DNA of 64,000 nucleotides from Aphelidium insulamus (Eukaryota > Aphelidiomycota > Aphelidea > Aphelidiaceae). The stretch lies in the NCBI GenBank assembly GCA_036784855.1, contig JAZDSV010000056.1, positions 21,023-85,022 on the forward strand, in the 5' to 3' direction. The position numbers were made by a program, and so were the translations under genes. Below, one piece after another: positions 11,130 through 21,734 of the stretch (its first letter is position 1; the number at the start of each line of letters is the position of its first letter). The notes under the pieces were generated by a model. It worked only from the letters and a program-made list of their open reading frames with translations. It had not been told where the DNA came from and searched no databases.

Positions 11130-12352
11130 TTATTTATCATCTGCTGGCGGTGCAGGCGTCGCACTACCATTGAAACTATTAATACTACCGCTATTACTAC
11201 CGCCACTGGCTCCGCTGAATGACAGCCGCAGTCGGGGTGTCGGGGCGGTCGAGGGGCGAACACTGGCATCTCCGGAGGCATGATCACCGCCACCACCGCC
11301 ACCACCGTCATCATCAGCATTCATGTCATCGACATTGCCGTCATCATCATTGGCCACACCGTCCGACACGCTCCCACCGCTCGTGACACTGCTGCTGGAC
11401 TCGCGCGACGCTGACCGGTATCTGACTGTGGACGAGTTTGCAGACGGTGCCGGTCTGCGGCGCCGGGGCTGTGATGCCCGGGCAGCGGTTCTCCTTGCAG
11501 CCGGCCGCGGTGTCACCGGTGCGTGATACTGTTGTGACGGTTGATGGCTGTGGAATGCCATATTCGGCAATGCGGGCGTAGTTGACCTCTCCAACTCTTT
11601 GATGGCTTGCAGCGACTATGGGCATTTAACAGACATAAGAAAATATAAGATACCAGACATATGATAAGATAAGATAACAGACATAACAGACACTAGATAA
11701 GATGAGATAACAGACATAACAGACATAACAGACATATGATAAGATAAGATAGCAGACATAACAGATACAAGTATACACACATACACATAATGGACAATAA
11801 TGTAGCGCACCTTCTTGAAGGAGGCGCTGGACTGACTGAAGAGCCGGTCAGATTCGGGGACGGCCGAGTCGCCAGTCACCGCGCCAAATACATTGTAGTG
11901 CCGCGGTGTCCCGCCCGCGCCGCCACCACCACCCGCACCGCCAGTGTAGTCCACACCGCCGCGACCGTCACGCGCCGTGGCCGTACTGGCCGCATAGCCC
12001 TCAAAGCCCTTGACCAGGTTGCCCAGCTGTGCCGTCTGCTCCAGGTAGCGGCCCTCCGAGTTGAACAGCTGCACCTCTAGGGTGGCCAAGTTGCGCTCCA
12101 GCTCGCGTTTGCGGTGCAGAAGCGTCGCCAGCTCGTCCTCCATCTGCAGCATCTTTTCCAGCGTGAGCAGCTAGGTGGTTAGCGCACGAAAAATGCATGC
12201 GTGCGTGAGTGGGTACCAACCTTCTCGGGGGCGACGGCAGCGGGTGCATTCCGTGCAGTCATACTACCAGCGGCAGCATTCTGTGCGCCCGATGTGGCAC
12301 TGGAGCCGGTGCCGGAGCCGGTGCCGGGCGTGGCCGTAGTCGCCGTAGTCAT
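11130..12352 (-). CDS. EAF6: Eaf6/MEAF6 histone acetyltransferase subunit
   Basis: Eaf6 is a small coiled-coil subunit shared by NuA4 and NuA3/MOZ-type acetyltransferase complexes. Exons 12352-12221, 12170-11811 and 11615-11130 join in phase 0 and give about 325 residues. The conserved core spans LLTLEKMLQMEDELATLLHR, ELERNLATLEVQLF, NSEGRYLEQTAQLGNLVKGF and later ESDRLFSQSSASFKK, the usual Eaf6 pattern of coiled coil, S-x-Y-L, G-N and R-L-F-S-x-S. Extensions are low-complexity: a Thr/Gly/Ala-rich N-terminus, and a C-terminus rich in Arg/Ser, with an acidic stretch and a poly-Gly run. The family is normally about 110-200 residues, so this protein is enlarged by disordered sequence. The second intron (195 bp) contains a repetitive tract. 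Confidence 0.87.
11616..11810 (+). repeat. Degenerate short tandem array inside EAF6 intron 2
   Basis: The plus strand alternates units resembling ATAAGATA and ACAGACATA from about 11638 to 11768. It lies wholly within a 195-bp intron, several times the local intron size, so the array accounts for the expansion. Confidence 0.75.
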
Positions 12353-12476
12353 GGAGCCGTGCTGTGCGCAAATATAGATCGAGTGTCTGCTGCTGCTACC
12401 GCTTTGTCCGTGCGCTTACGTCGCATCTGTCTCCGCCACTCCGCCACCCACACGTCCCGTCACAACAGCCGCAGCC

Positions 12477-12973
12477 ATGAGTGGCATGGAGAGTATGTGT
12501 GTGGTGCCTGTGTGTGGTGCATTAATGTGTGTACCCCCCTGGCTAACCTGTGCGTATGTGCGTGTGCAGAAGCGCTCTTCAACCTCAAGGTAGTTGATAC
12601 AACTACCATGCATGCATGCATGGACACCGCGTACACAGATACTAACGCGGCATGTGCTGCTAGTTCACTGCCAAGCAGCTGGCCAGGCAGAGCAAAAAGT
12701 GTCAGAAGGAGGAGGTGCAGGAGAAGGTGAAGCTGAAGAAGGTGGGAAGTGTGTACCGCGCTCTCTCTGCGCGGCACTCTACATGACACCCTATAACACC
12801 GTCCCCGCGTGCAGGCCATCCAGCAAGGCAACACCGAGGGTGCCAAGATATACGCGCAGAATGCCATTCGGAAAAAGAATGAGGCGCTGAACCTGCTGCG
12901 GCTTGGATCGCGTATTGACGCCGTGGCCGCCCGCGTAAACACCGCCGTCACCATGCGCAAGGTGAGTCTACTT

Positions 12974-13015
<42 letters not shown>

Positions 13016-13472
13016 TTGTGTGTATGCTTATATAGTGATAAGTCAGCTTATACTGAACTGTTGTGCAGGTAACAAGCTCCATGGCCAACGTGGTCAAGGG
13101 AATGGACAGCGCCATGGCGTCCATGAACATTGAAAAGGTCTGTGCGTGAATTGCACACGTTACGCCATTTGCTGACCGGTTGCACCACTGAGACAGATAT
13201 CAATGGTCATGGACAAGTTTGAGAAGCAGTTTGAGGACCTGGACGTGCAGTCGCAGTATATGGAGAACTCCATCTCCAACACAACCACACTCACCACACC
13301 GCAAGACGATGTGGAGCGGCTGATGCAGCAGGTTGCCGACGAGCACGGCCTGGAGCTGAATATGGAAATGGGTGCGGCGCCGTCCACTGGTGTCGCCGTA
13401 GCCTCGTCCAATGTTGCCGCCGCCGAAAAGGACGATCTGACTGACCGGCTCACCAAGCTGCGCAATGCTTGA
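12477..13472 (+). CDS. CHMP1/Did2 ESCRT-III-associated protein
   Basis: CHMP1/Did2 recruits and regulates Vps4 during multivesicular body sorting and membrane scission. Six exons (12477-12492, 12570-12589, 12664-12741, 12815-12961, 13069-13137, 13197-13472) give 201 residues, the normal family length. The first two exons are only 16 and 20 nt. The N-terminal basic helix includes [21 protein letters not shown], then [20 protein letters not shown], and the C-terminus ends in the MIT-interacting motif [13 protein letters not shown], close to the CHMP1 consensus. Every intron phase agrees. The intron at 12962-13068 contains a long (AT)n run. It is followed by the convergent SKT5 gene 123 bp away. 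Confidence 0.94.
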
Positions 13473-13595
13473 TAGCGCATTGTCAGAGAACAACACTCAA
13501 TACATCTGTTTGCTACATTTAAGCAGATTATTTTTTCAAGTGCACCTTCACGCGGCATATCATAGAAAACAATCTATTAACGCGCTAAAATGTGT

Positions 13596-15221
13596 TTACG
13601 AGATGGTGCAGTCCGAGTTCTCGCTGCGCAGTTTGTCTGCGCCGATTTTGCCTTGCATCTTGTTGTACTTTTTTATCTCTGCCAGACGTTGCTTCGCCCG
13701 CTGGTTTCCCTGTGCCGCGGCCTTTGTGTACCAGCGGATCGCCTCCTCTATGGTCGCCTGAACACCGATTCCAACTGCAAATGAACATGTCAAGTAACAA
13801 GTATATATATATTACAAGCAAGTACGCTTACCTTCAGAGTAGTATCCCACGGCGTACTCGGCCTTGGCAAACGCTTGCTCCGCAGACTTTCGTGCCCACA
13901 GATAGGCCTCCGTGTCACTCTGTTGCAGTATGCCCTCCGATCCAGTCAGGTACCATCCCGACAAGGCGAGTTCGGCTTCGGCGTGGCCCTGCTCGGCAGC
14001 TCGAGTGTACCACGCAATCGACCGTCTGGCGTCCACCTCACACGTCAAGTTGCCGTACTCATAGCAGAACCCGAGTTTGAACTGTGCCTTGGCGTGGCCC
14101 AGTTGCGCCGCCTTGGTGTACAGCTCACGCGCATACGCCTCGTCGGCAATCACGGACGGCACGCCACCCTTCTCGTACACGCTGGCCAGTTCATACAGTG
14201 GCTCGGGGTGTGCCTCGTCCGCAGCCGCCGCCGATCGTTTCAACCACGTGACACCCTCACGCTCATTCTTGGGCGTGTTCATGGACCCGGTGAGCAGCAC
14301 CATGGCCACCTTGTACATGGCGCCCGTGTCGCCCAGCGCCGCTGCTTTGCGGTAGAACTGTACGGCGCGCGCATAGTCCCGCTTCGGCCCGGCTCCAATT
14401 TCGTAGCAGACACCGGCACGATAGGTCGCGGCCGGCAGATTCTGTTTGGATGCCTGCACGTACAGCGAGAACGCCTTGTCGTGGTCGATGGGTAGGCCGA
14501 GCAATCCGTTGCCATAACACTCGGCCAGGTAGAACTGTGCTTCGGGGAACGCGGCCTTGCCCACGCCCAGTCCGGTGCTGGCCAAACGCTTAATCCACTT
14601 GACGCCCTCGGTCATGAGTGCGTTGCGCGCCTTACGGGCCTGTCGGTCCATCTGCGGCTGCTGCTGAATGGACTCGGCCAGCTGGATGAGATATCGCGCA
14701 AATTCCATCTGGATCTGCGGGTCGTTGGACTTTTTGGCGTTCTGTCGGTACAGTTCCAGCGTGGCTTCGTACGGCATGACGGACGCCACTGTGGCGGTTC
14801 CACTGGTGTTTGCGGCTGACGGAGGTGTTGCAGCATTGTTGGCATTGTCGGCCATCGACACCGGAGACTTGACGGATTGCGGCTGCGATGAGAAGCCTAG
14901 CTGATACTGCGGCGGCTGCGTGGCAGATTGCTGCAGCGGCAAGCTCTGGGTCGACAGCTGCGTGGGACGCATAGATGGCGGGGAAGAGGCGGATGCCACG
15001 CTGTTTGCCCCGGCCGACGAGCGTCGAGACTGCACGGCAGACCCGTCACTGTCCTGTCGCGACGAGGAGGACGCGGCATCCGTGATCGCCAAGTCTCGCA
15101 GCGCCATGGGCGGCAGCTGATTCTTCTTTTCCATGCGCTGCTGCTGCTGAAACTGCTCCAGCGGCGGCGGAGGCGGCAGCATGCGGTCCAAATACGAAAA
15201 ATCTGGTTGTTGCTGCTGCAT
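13596..15221 (-). CDS. SKT5: Skt5/Chs4-type Sel1-repeat chitin synthase activator
   Basis: Skt5/Chs4 activates chitin synthase III in fungi. Two exons, 15221-13832 and 13774-13596 (57-bp intron, phase 1), give 522 residues. After a Gln/Pro/Ser-rich N-terminus, consecutive Sel1 repeats run to the end, with near-diagnostic blocks LAECYGNGLLGLPIDHDKAF, AATYRAGVCYEIGAG, ARRSIAWYTRAAEQGHAEAE, LALSGWYLTGSEGILQQSD and AKAEYAVGYY. The protein ends CTIS, a plausible CaaX prenylation box; yeast Skt5 is farnesylated at its C-terminus. This is one of the strongest fungal-lineage signals in the window, since Sel1 proteins are widespread but this particular block order is Skt5-specific. Confidence 0.93.
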
Positions 15222-15526
15222 TCAGAGTATTATTATCGGTGAGTATAGTGGATGGATGTCTGGCGTCGATATGGCAGCGCGGTGCACACGCGATGTGGCA
15301 GCAAGTAGGAGCGCGCGGTATTAATCGGTCCTTGGCCGCCTGTGCAGACAATTGAGAGACAAGAACTAGTGTGTGACAGCCACGTGCGGCTCATATAACA
15401 ATCACATGGCGGCCATCTCCCGCAGCCAATCAGCGCCGCGAATTATCAGCCAATCACAGCGTAGTTCTTAATTAAGGGAGATTACTTAAACTCCAATTGC
15501 ATTCATTGCTATCAGAGTTAACCGAG
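15222..15526. promoter_or_regulatory. Divergent promoter SKT5 / KTI12
   Basis: 305 bp between the divergent starts. It contains several CCAAT motifs (AGCCAATCAGCG near 15424 and AGCCAATCACAG near 15449), which suggest a shared CCAAT-driven promoter. No gene was recognised. Confidence 0.5.
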
Positions 15527-16507
15527 ATGCCACTGGTCGTGATGTGCGGTCTGCCGTGCTCCGGCAAGAGCAGAGTTGCCGCGGCAATAAGACGCAGTTT
15601 TAAAGAATCACATGGCACCGGCGGTGGACGCGTCCATCTGCTGACTGATGAGGCGGCAGAGGTGGACAAGAGTACCGCGTATGCCAGTATGTATTCCTTC
15701 CGAGATGTCAATATGCGGGTGAAATACTTATATCGCGCGTGCAGCTCAATTTGAAGAGAAAAAAGTACGAGCGGCTATTCTGTCTGCGGCAGAGCGCACT
15801 CTCGACAAGCAAGTTCTGGTAATTGTGGATAGTATGAATTACATCAAGAGCATGCGGTACCAATTGTACTGCATGGCGCGCGCTGCCTCCACGCCACACT
15901 GTGTCGTATTTTGCGCACTAGACCCTAGCAAAGCAAAGGAGTGGAACAGAATCCGCAGAGAAAGCGGCCACGCCGCCACCAGCTACACCGACGTGGTATT
16001 TGATGAGTTGACGATGCGGTTCGAAGAGCCGATAGAGTTTAATCGATGGGATAATCCGCTTCTGACTGTACAAGCCGGCGATGATTTGACACTGACTGCT
16101 GACCGCGTTCTCCAAACTGTGCTTCAGCCTGCCAGTGTCCGAGCGCCATTGCTAGCAACTCAGCCGGTATGTAGAATGGTTTTCGTTGTCGGTAAATGTA
16201 GTTTTAATCGGTGCAGAAATTCTCATCCGACACATCTCAAGTGTTTGACTTGGACCACGTGACAAATGAGGTGATACAGGAAATTATCCGTGCCCAGCGA
16301 AGCGGTGCAGCTCAAGCTGGTAGTACAATTCGGCTTTCTCCGCCGTGTTCGGTGCCATTGCAGATTAAGCAAGGAGTGCTTAGCATGGCAGAACTGCGCC
16401 GATACCGACGACAATTTATGAACATGAACAAAATGCAACGCGGAGTGGCTTCAGACAGGCTGGCCAATTGTTTTGTCGAATACATCAACGCGGCACAAGT
16501 GCCATAA
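15527..16507 (+). CDS. KTI12: Kti12, Elongator-associated P-loop protein
   Basis: Kti12 is an ATP- and tRNA-binding partner of the Elongator complex, needed for wobble-uridine modification. Exons 15527-15686, 15745-16166 and 16217-16507 (phases 1 and 0) give 290 residues, typical length. The Walker A is in MPLVVMCGLPCSGKSRVAAA at the extreme N-terminus; IVDSMNYIKSMRYQLYCMAR carries the family Walker B-like DS-NYIKG/SxRY-LYC block, and RWDNPL and the C-terminal QGVLSMAELRRYRRQF are also family-typical. The start at 15527 puts the P-loop at residue 8, as in orthologues; an in-frame TTG/CTG upstream is not needed. Confidence 0.93.
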
Positions 16508-16575
16508 ATAGAACCGCTTTTTTAACGTGTCGATCTCTATATCACAATGCCAAGCACACCAGTAGCGCTTGAGGT

Positions 16576-16591
16576 GGTGTTTAAAAACACC
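16576..16591 (-). promoter_or_regulatory. Histone-type 3' stem-loop, H2A
   Basis: On the minus strand, GGTGTTTTTAAACACC forms a 6-bp stem (GGTGTT/AACACC) with a four-base TTTA loop, about 40-55 nt past the H2A stop. This is the size and position of the replication-dependent histone mRNA stem-loop. The H2B gene has the same stem in the same place. Confidence 0.75.
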
Positions 16592-16631
16592 ATTGAATAG
16601 TTAATGTAGACTCCACAAGATTATCCAACAT

Positions 16632-17021
16632 TTAGTGTTCCTGGCTAGCACCCTTCTTGGACTTTTGCGGCAGCAGCACCGAGTGAATGTTGGGCAGCAC
16701 ACCACCCTGGGCAATGGTGACACCTCCCAGCAGCTTGTTCAACTCCTCGTCGTTGCGGATGGCCAGCTGCAAGTGACGCGGAATGATACGGGTCTTCTTG
16801 TTGTCACGCGCGGCGTTACCGGCCAACTCGAGAATTTCAGCAGTCAGGTACTCGAGGACGGCGGCCAGGTACACGGGGGCGCCGGCACCAATGCGCTTGG
16901 CGTAGCTGCCCTTGCGCAGTTTGCGGTGAATGCGGCCCACGGGGAACTGCAGACCGGCCTTGGACGAGCGGGACTTGGTAGCCTTGGCGGCGGGTGCAGC
17001 GGCGTTCTTTCCTCCAGCCAT
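16632..17021 (-). CDS. Histone H2A (C-terminus ending SQEH)
   Basis: Core histone H2A, 129 residues, without introns although almost every neighbour has them. It shows the standard fold: [20 protein letters not shown], the acidic-patch region [20 protein letters not shown] and the docking domain [20 protein letters not shown]. It begins [10 protein letters not shown]. The tail ends KKGASQEH, a near-match to the SQ-E/D-hydrophobic motif phosphorylated in H2A.X-type histones, but with His at the last position. It is transcribed away from H2B across a mirror-image promoter, and its mRNA carries a 3' stem-loop. Confidence 0.97.
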   Translation of the reverse strand: MAGGKNAAAPAAKATKSRSSKAGLQFPVGRIHRKLRKGSYAKRIGAGAPVYLAAVLEYLTAEILELAGNAARDNKKTRIIPRHLQLAIRNDEELNKLLGGVTIAQGGVLPNIHSVLLPQKSKKGASQEH

Positions 17022-17095
17022 TGTAAAAGTAGATGTAGATGTATAAGTGAGAGTCGATATAACACACAGACAGTCAGTGCACAGAAAACCAACAG

Positions 17096-17221
17096 CAATC
17101 AAGCGCCCAATTTATAGGCGCGACCGATGTCAAGGCCAATCCGGCGCAACCGAAGCGCCGCCGCCACAACAAACGGATTGGCTTTGACACTGGTCGCGCC
17201 TATAAATTGGGCGCTTGATTG
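17096..17221. promoter_or_regulatory. Inverted-repeat bidirectional H2A-H2B promoter
   Basis: Two 48-bp arms (17096-17143 and 17174-17221) are reverse complements with 3 mismatches and flank a 30-bp centre. Each arm carries, in mirrored order, a TATAAATT-type box followed by a CCAAT box (CCAATCCG / CGGATTGG), so both genes receive the same promoter. The H2A and H2B ATGs lie 74 and 69 bp beyond the arms. Confidence 0.9.
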
Positions 17222-17290
17222 CCCGCTGTTACGCCACCCGCCTTCTACAGTTTATTACACAGACAGTCAGTCACCCACTCAACTCTAACT

Positions 17291-17674
17291 ATGCCGCCCA
17301 AAGCCGAAGCCGCCAAGAAGCCCGCCTCCAAGCAGCCCGCGGGCAAGAAGCCCAAGGTCGTCGACGCCAGCAAGAAGAAAAAGTCTGCCCGCAAGGAGAC
17401 CTACAACACGTACATCTACCGCGTGCTGCGCCAGGTGCACCCCGACGTCGGCATCAGCAACAAGGCCATGTCTATTCTCAACTCGTTTGTCAATGACATT
17501 TTCGGCCGCATTGCCGGTGAGGCGTCCAAGCTTGCTGCCTACAACAAGAAGTCGACCATTGCGTCCCGCGAGATCCAGACCGCCGTCCGTCTGCTGCTCC
17601 CAGGTGAGCTGGCCAAGCACGCCGTGTCCGAGGGTACCAAGGCCGTGACCAAGTACACGTCGACTGCTCAGTAA
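17291..17674 (+). CDS. Histone H2B
   Basis: Core histone H2B, 127 residues, intronless. A Lys/Ala/Pro-rich tail with [19 protein letters not shown] is followed by the histone fold ([40 protein letters not shown]) and the C-terminal helix ([18 protein letters not shown]). The conserved C-terminal Lys used for monoubiquitination is present in [10 protein letters not shown]. It is paired head to head with H2A and has its own 3' stem-loop. Confidence 0.98.
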   Translation: MPPKAEAAKKPASKQPAGKKPKVVDASKKKKSARKETYNTYIYRVLRQVHPDVGISNKAMSILNSFVNDIFGRIAGEASKLAAYNKKSTIASREIQTAVRLLLPGELAKHAVSEGTKAVTKYTSTAQ

Positions 17675-17726
17675 ATTGGTCGTTAGATGCTTGCATATTC
17701 GAGTTGACTATATTTAAGATCTCAAT

Positions 17727-17742
17727 GGTGTTTCTAAACACC
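17727..17742 (+). promoter_or_regulatory. Histone-type 3' stem-loop, H2B
   Basis: GGTGTTTCTAAACACC forms the stem GGTGTT/AACACC with a TCTA loop, starting 53 nt after the H2B stop. The preceding TCAAT and following RCC are shared with the H2A element, so the two differ essentially only in the loop. Confidence 0.75.
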
Positions 17743-17922
17743 GCCCCATCTTCTCTTGATTATGGCACACACCCTCAGTTTCTGCGCATACATATGTATT
17801 TACCTCACAGAAGCACATCTACACACTTCTTGTACATGTTCCAGCCTTGTAAATACAAGTTGCTGCAACAGGCCAAGATATATGTCAGGTTAAGGTCTGC
17901 CGCAACAGAGCAATCACATACA

Positions 17923-19105
<1,183 letters not shown>

Positions 19106-19226
19106 AGTAGCTTGCTCTTTGATGGACAAGAAGCAGCTACGATAAAACACATCTGTACTAAAACAAATGGATGTCTAAAGCCACTATATTTACGCAGCAT
19201 TATGAACCGTATGAAACCAATTTTTC

Positions 19227-21061
19227 CTAGTTGCGCATGGATTTGCGCTCCACGCGTGTAATCATCTCAACCCCCTCCTCATCGGATGTCGGCTCGCCAA
19301 ACACCAGAACTAGCGTCAGATAGATCACCAAGCCGCACACCAGTCCAATCCACCAGCCATAGTCAAACAGCGATGACAGCACAATACCAGCCGTGCTCGA
19401 CGAATCAACCACATTAGTAAGACTGAGGTATCCTGGTAGCAGTGCGCAGACGCCAAGAAACCAGGCTCCGAGTGCAGTCAAGTTGAAACCGTAGTAAAAC
19501 CAGTACTGGCCGTACTTGTAGTTGGTTTCCACCACGTCGACAGAGCGCACATTGCAGATATAATAGTCGGCTATAAGGATGCCGATTATAACGCTGAACT
19601 GCATATTGAACGCGGCCAGGAATGGTTCCACAGCCTGAAAGTGCAGCTCAATGTACCACGGACACACCAGCAAAGCCAAAAACGCATTGATAATGACACC
19701 GGCGCGCAGGCTGTGCGTTAAATTAGCATCAGCTTTACAAAACTGTACAGATAACGAACCTAATGCGACTGGGTAACCAGTTCGAAGTGCAATACGCAGC
19801 GGGAAACACATTCAAGTAGAGGTTGGAAACAATTGTCGCAAATCCAAACATCAGTCCAACAAAAGATACCAGCACCGGTTTCTCTGCAATGGACGTGAGC
19901 AATGCATCTCAATTACCACAGTAACACATACGCAGCGTGAGCGCTATCGTTTCCAGATCTTTGATGGAAGAGACGCCAAACTTTTGATAGAACTGAGACA
20001 TCATAATCATTCCCAGTGTGCTGAAGAAAGTGGTCATGAGTGGAATGGAGACTGCGCCGCCAATCGCCTGCGACGACACAGACTTTGCATAGCGAGTGTA
20101 GTCCGAAGCATTGATCGCGTAGAGAAACTACAAGATGCCAACGTTTTAGCACAACAGCCCCATACATCATGATAAATACGCACCCAGAGGCCAGACATGC
20201 GGGCCACCACCGCGAAAAATATCTTGGCCACATTTGCCGCACTCATGTCTTCTAAATTCTTAGCACCGCCCATGGGATCTTCCAGCAGCAGAGGTCCAGA
20301 CCGGCCATCATCCGCAGCAGCAGCAATAATCAAACCAATAAAAAAGAGAGTAAGCAGAGCGATCTTGGCCAGCGCCAGGAAGATCGTGTGGCGCACACTG
20401 ATCATGCCGCAGAGTAGCGTCGCCAGCCAGAACAGCATAAAGGCAACAAAGTGTGCCACGTCTGTCCCGGCACTTGCAGGAAACGTATTGCTGATACCAT
20501 CGAAGCCAATGTTCCACGACTGCAGCACAATGAACAGGCACTGGCCGCCGAACCAGGTGAACAGCGCCGATCCGATGCAGCCAGCAATCCAGCGAACAGC
20601 CCCTACGATGTAGCTACCTCGCAAGCCAAAACTAGCGCGTGCCGTCACAATAAATGGAATACCACACTTGGCGCCAACGCGTCCCAGTAGCGCGTGCGGC
20701 AAGACACCGATAATCTGCGCAAAGAATATGGCCAGCATTGTCTGCCACCAGTTGAGGCCGCGCTGCAACGCGAATCTGCATAGTACACCTCGTTATGCAC
20801 TATAACAGCCAATGAACATAAAAATACGTACAGCGGAGACAGCAGGGTGGGCACGCAAATAATGACGCCGCCCCAGTAGGCGACATAGTGCCACGCGGTC
20901 CAGTCACGGTGCTTGAAGGGCGTGACGATAAAGTCGGCATTTGTGTAGGACATGGCATCATCCATGGACGTGTGGTCAAATTCCGTACCGTTCTTGTCCA
21001 TGTTGTACGACGAATAGGATGGCATTTCGTCCGAGTCGCGCTTCCACCAGCGCCAGTGCAT
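19227..21061 (-). CDS. NCS1-family purine/pyrimidine/allantoin permease
   Basis: NCS1 carriers import nucleobases, nucleosides, allantoin or hydantoins with protons or sodium. Five exons (21061-20832, 20775-20184, 20127-19932, 19883-19796, 19710-19227) give 529 residues with about twelve hydrophobic segments. Signatures include the N-terminal DWTAWHYVAYWGG, GLNWWQTMLAIFFAQIIG, GIPFIVTARASFGLRGSYI and, mid-protein, INASDYTRYAKS (the conserved N/P-D-x-TR element). The C-terminus is cytosolic and acidic/basic. Substrate cannot be set from sequence alone. One intron uses a GTATTG donor. A CGG-N13-CCG palindrome lies 124 bp upstream of the ATG. Confidence 0.92.
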
Positions 21062-21734
21062 TTTCGTTCTTTGCGGCGCCTCTCGGTCAGGGGCTGGCAG
21101 GAGTCCACTTCAAGCGGCCAATCACCTTCCATTGTCGCATTGAAGTGTTTAATAATACAGTTTTACCAATATACTTAATTTAATACCGGATATTAGTAAT
21201 ATCCGGTGAGTATGCTGCTACTTATCGCATTGTTTCACAGAGTTACTTCACCGAACTTTCACATTTGGTACCAATGTTTACTCTGCACAATCGATTGCTA
21301 ATTCTGTTTCAATGTTATCGTAATATGACATATGACGACGACATTAATATTTGCTATAGTTGCTATGTGGACTTTACCTTAACGATCATAAAAACATCAG
21401 ATTATCTTCACGCATTTTTAAGGAGTTTAGATTTATCAGGCAAAATGCGAAGTATTAATTTCAGCGGTGCGACCTGAAAGGTATCACACAGCAAGGCTGC
21501 ATAACAGCTTTGTGGCAATGTTTTAGTTTAACTCAGGACTAATGTTAACATTAATGCAAGCCAGGTAATGCATGTACACCGCAAAGGACACAAAAGTCTC
21601 CGCGACGCGTGAAATTGTTGCTTGGTGCTGATTGGCTGAAGCAAAACGCATTTTCACTTCACGTGACTGCCAATATTGCGCGTAGCCAACCCGGAGACGA
21701 TATACCGCCCAAGTGCATTAACAGCTTGGCGTGC
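21062..21734. other. Intergenic, NCS1 / PH-like gene
   Basis: 673 bp between divergent genes, AT-rich in the middle. A 23-bp palindrome at 21185-21207 is the only clear structure. No coding exon was supported. Confidence 0.5.
21185..21207. promoter_or_regulatory. Perfect palindrome with CGG-N13-CCG ends
   Basis: Eleven-base arms (ACCGGATATTA and its reverse complement) flank one central G. CGG and CCG half-sites facing inward resemble sites of fungal Zn2Cys6 regulators. It sits 124 bp upstream of the NCS1 permease ATG, so control of nucleobase uptake is a plausible but untested role. Confidence 0.5.

Noticed and set aside
12976-13010. (AT)n run in a CHMP1 intron as a regulatory element
   Set aside because: A plain microsatellite inside an intron with normal splice sites; similar runs occur in NSUN6 and SKT5 introns.
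16635-17117. 160-residue open frame antisense to H2A
   Set aside because: A mirror of biased H2A codon use; no homology, and it would read through the H2A promoter.
21609-21734. N-terminal extension of the PH-like protein starting at GTG 21609
   Set aside because: Eukaryotic initiation at GTG is unlikely and the in-frame ATG at 21735 fits; the extension has no conserved feature.
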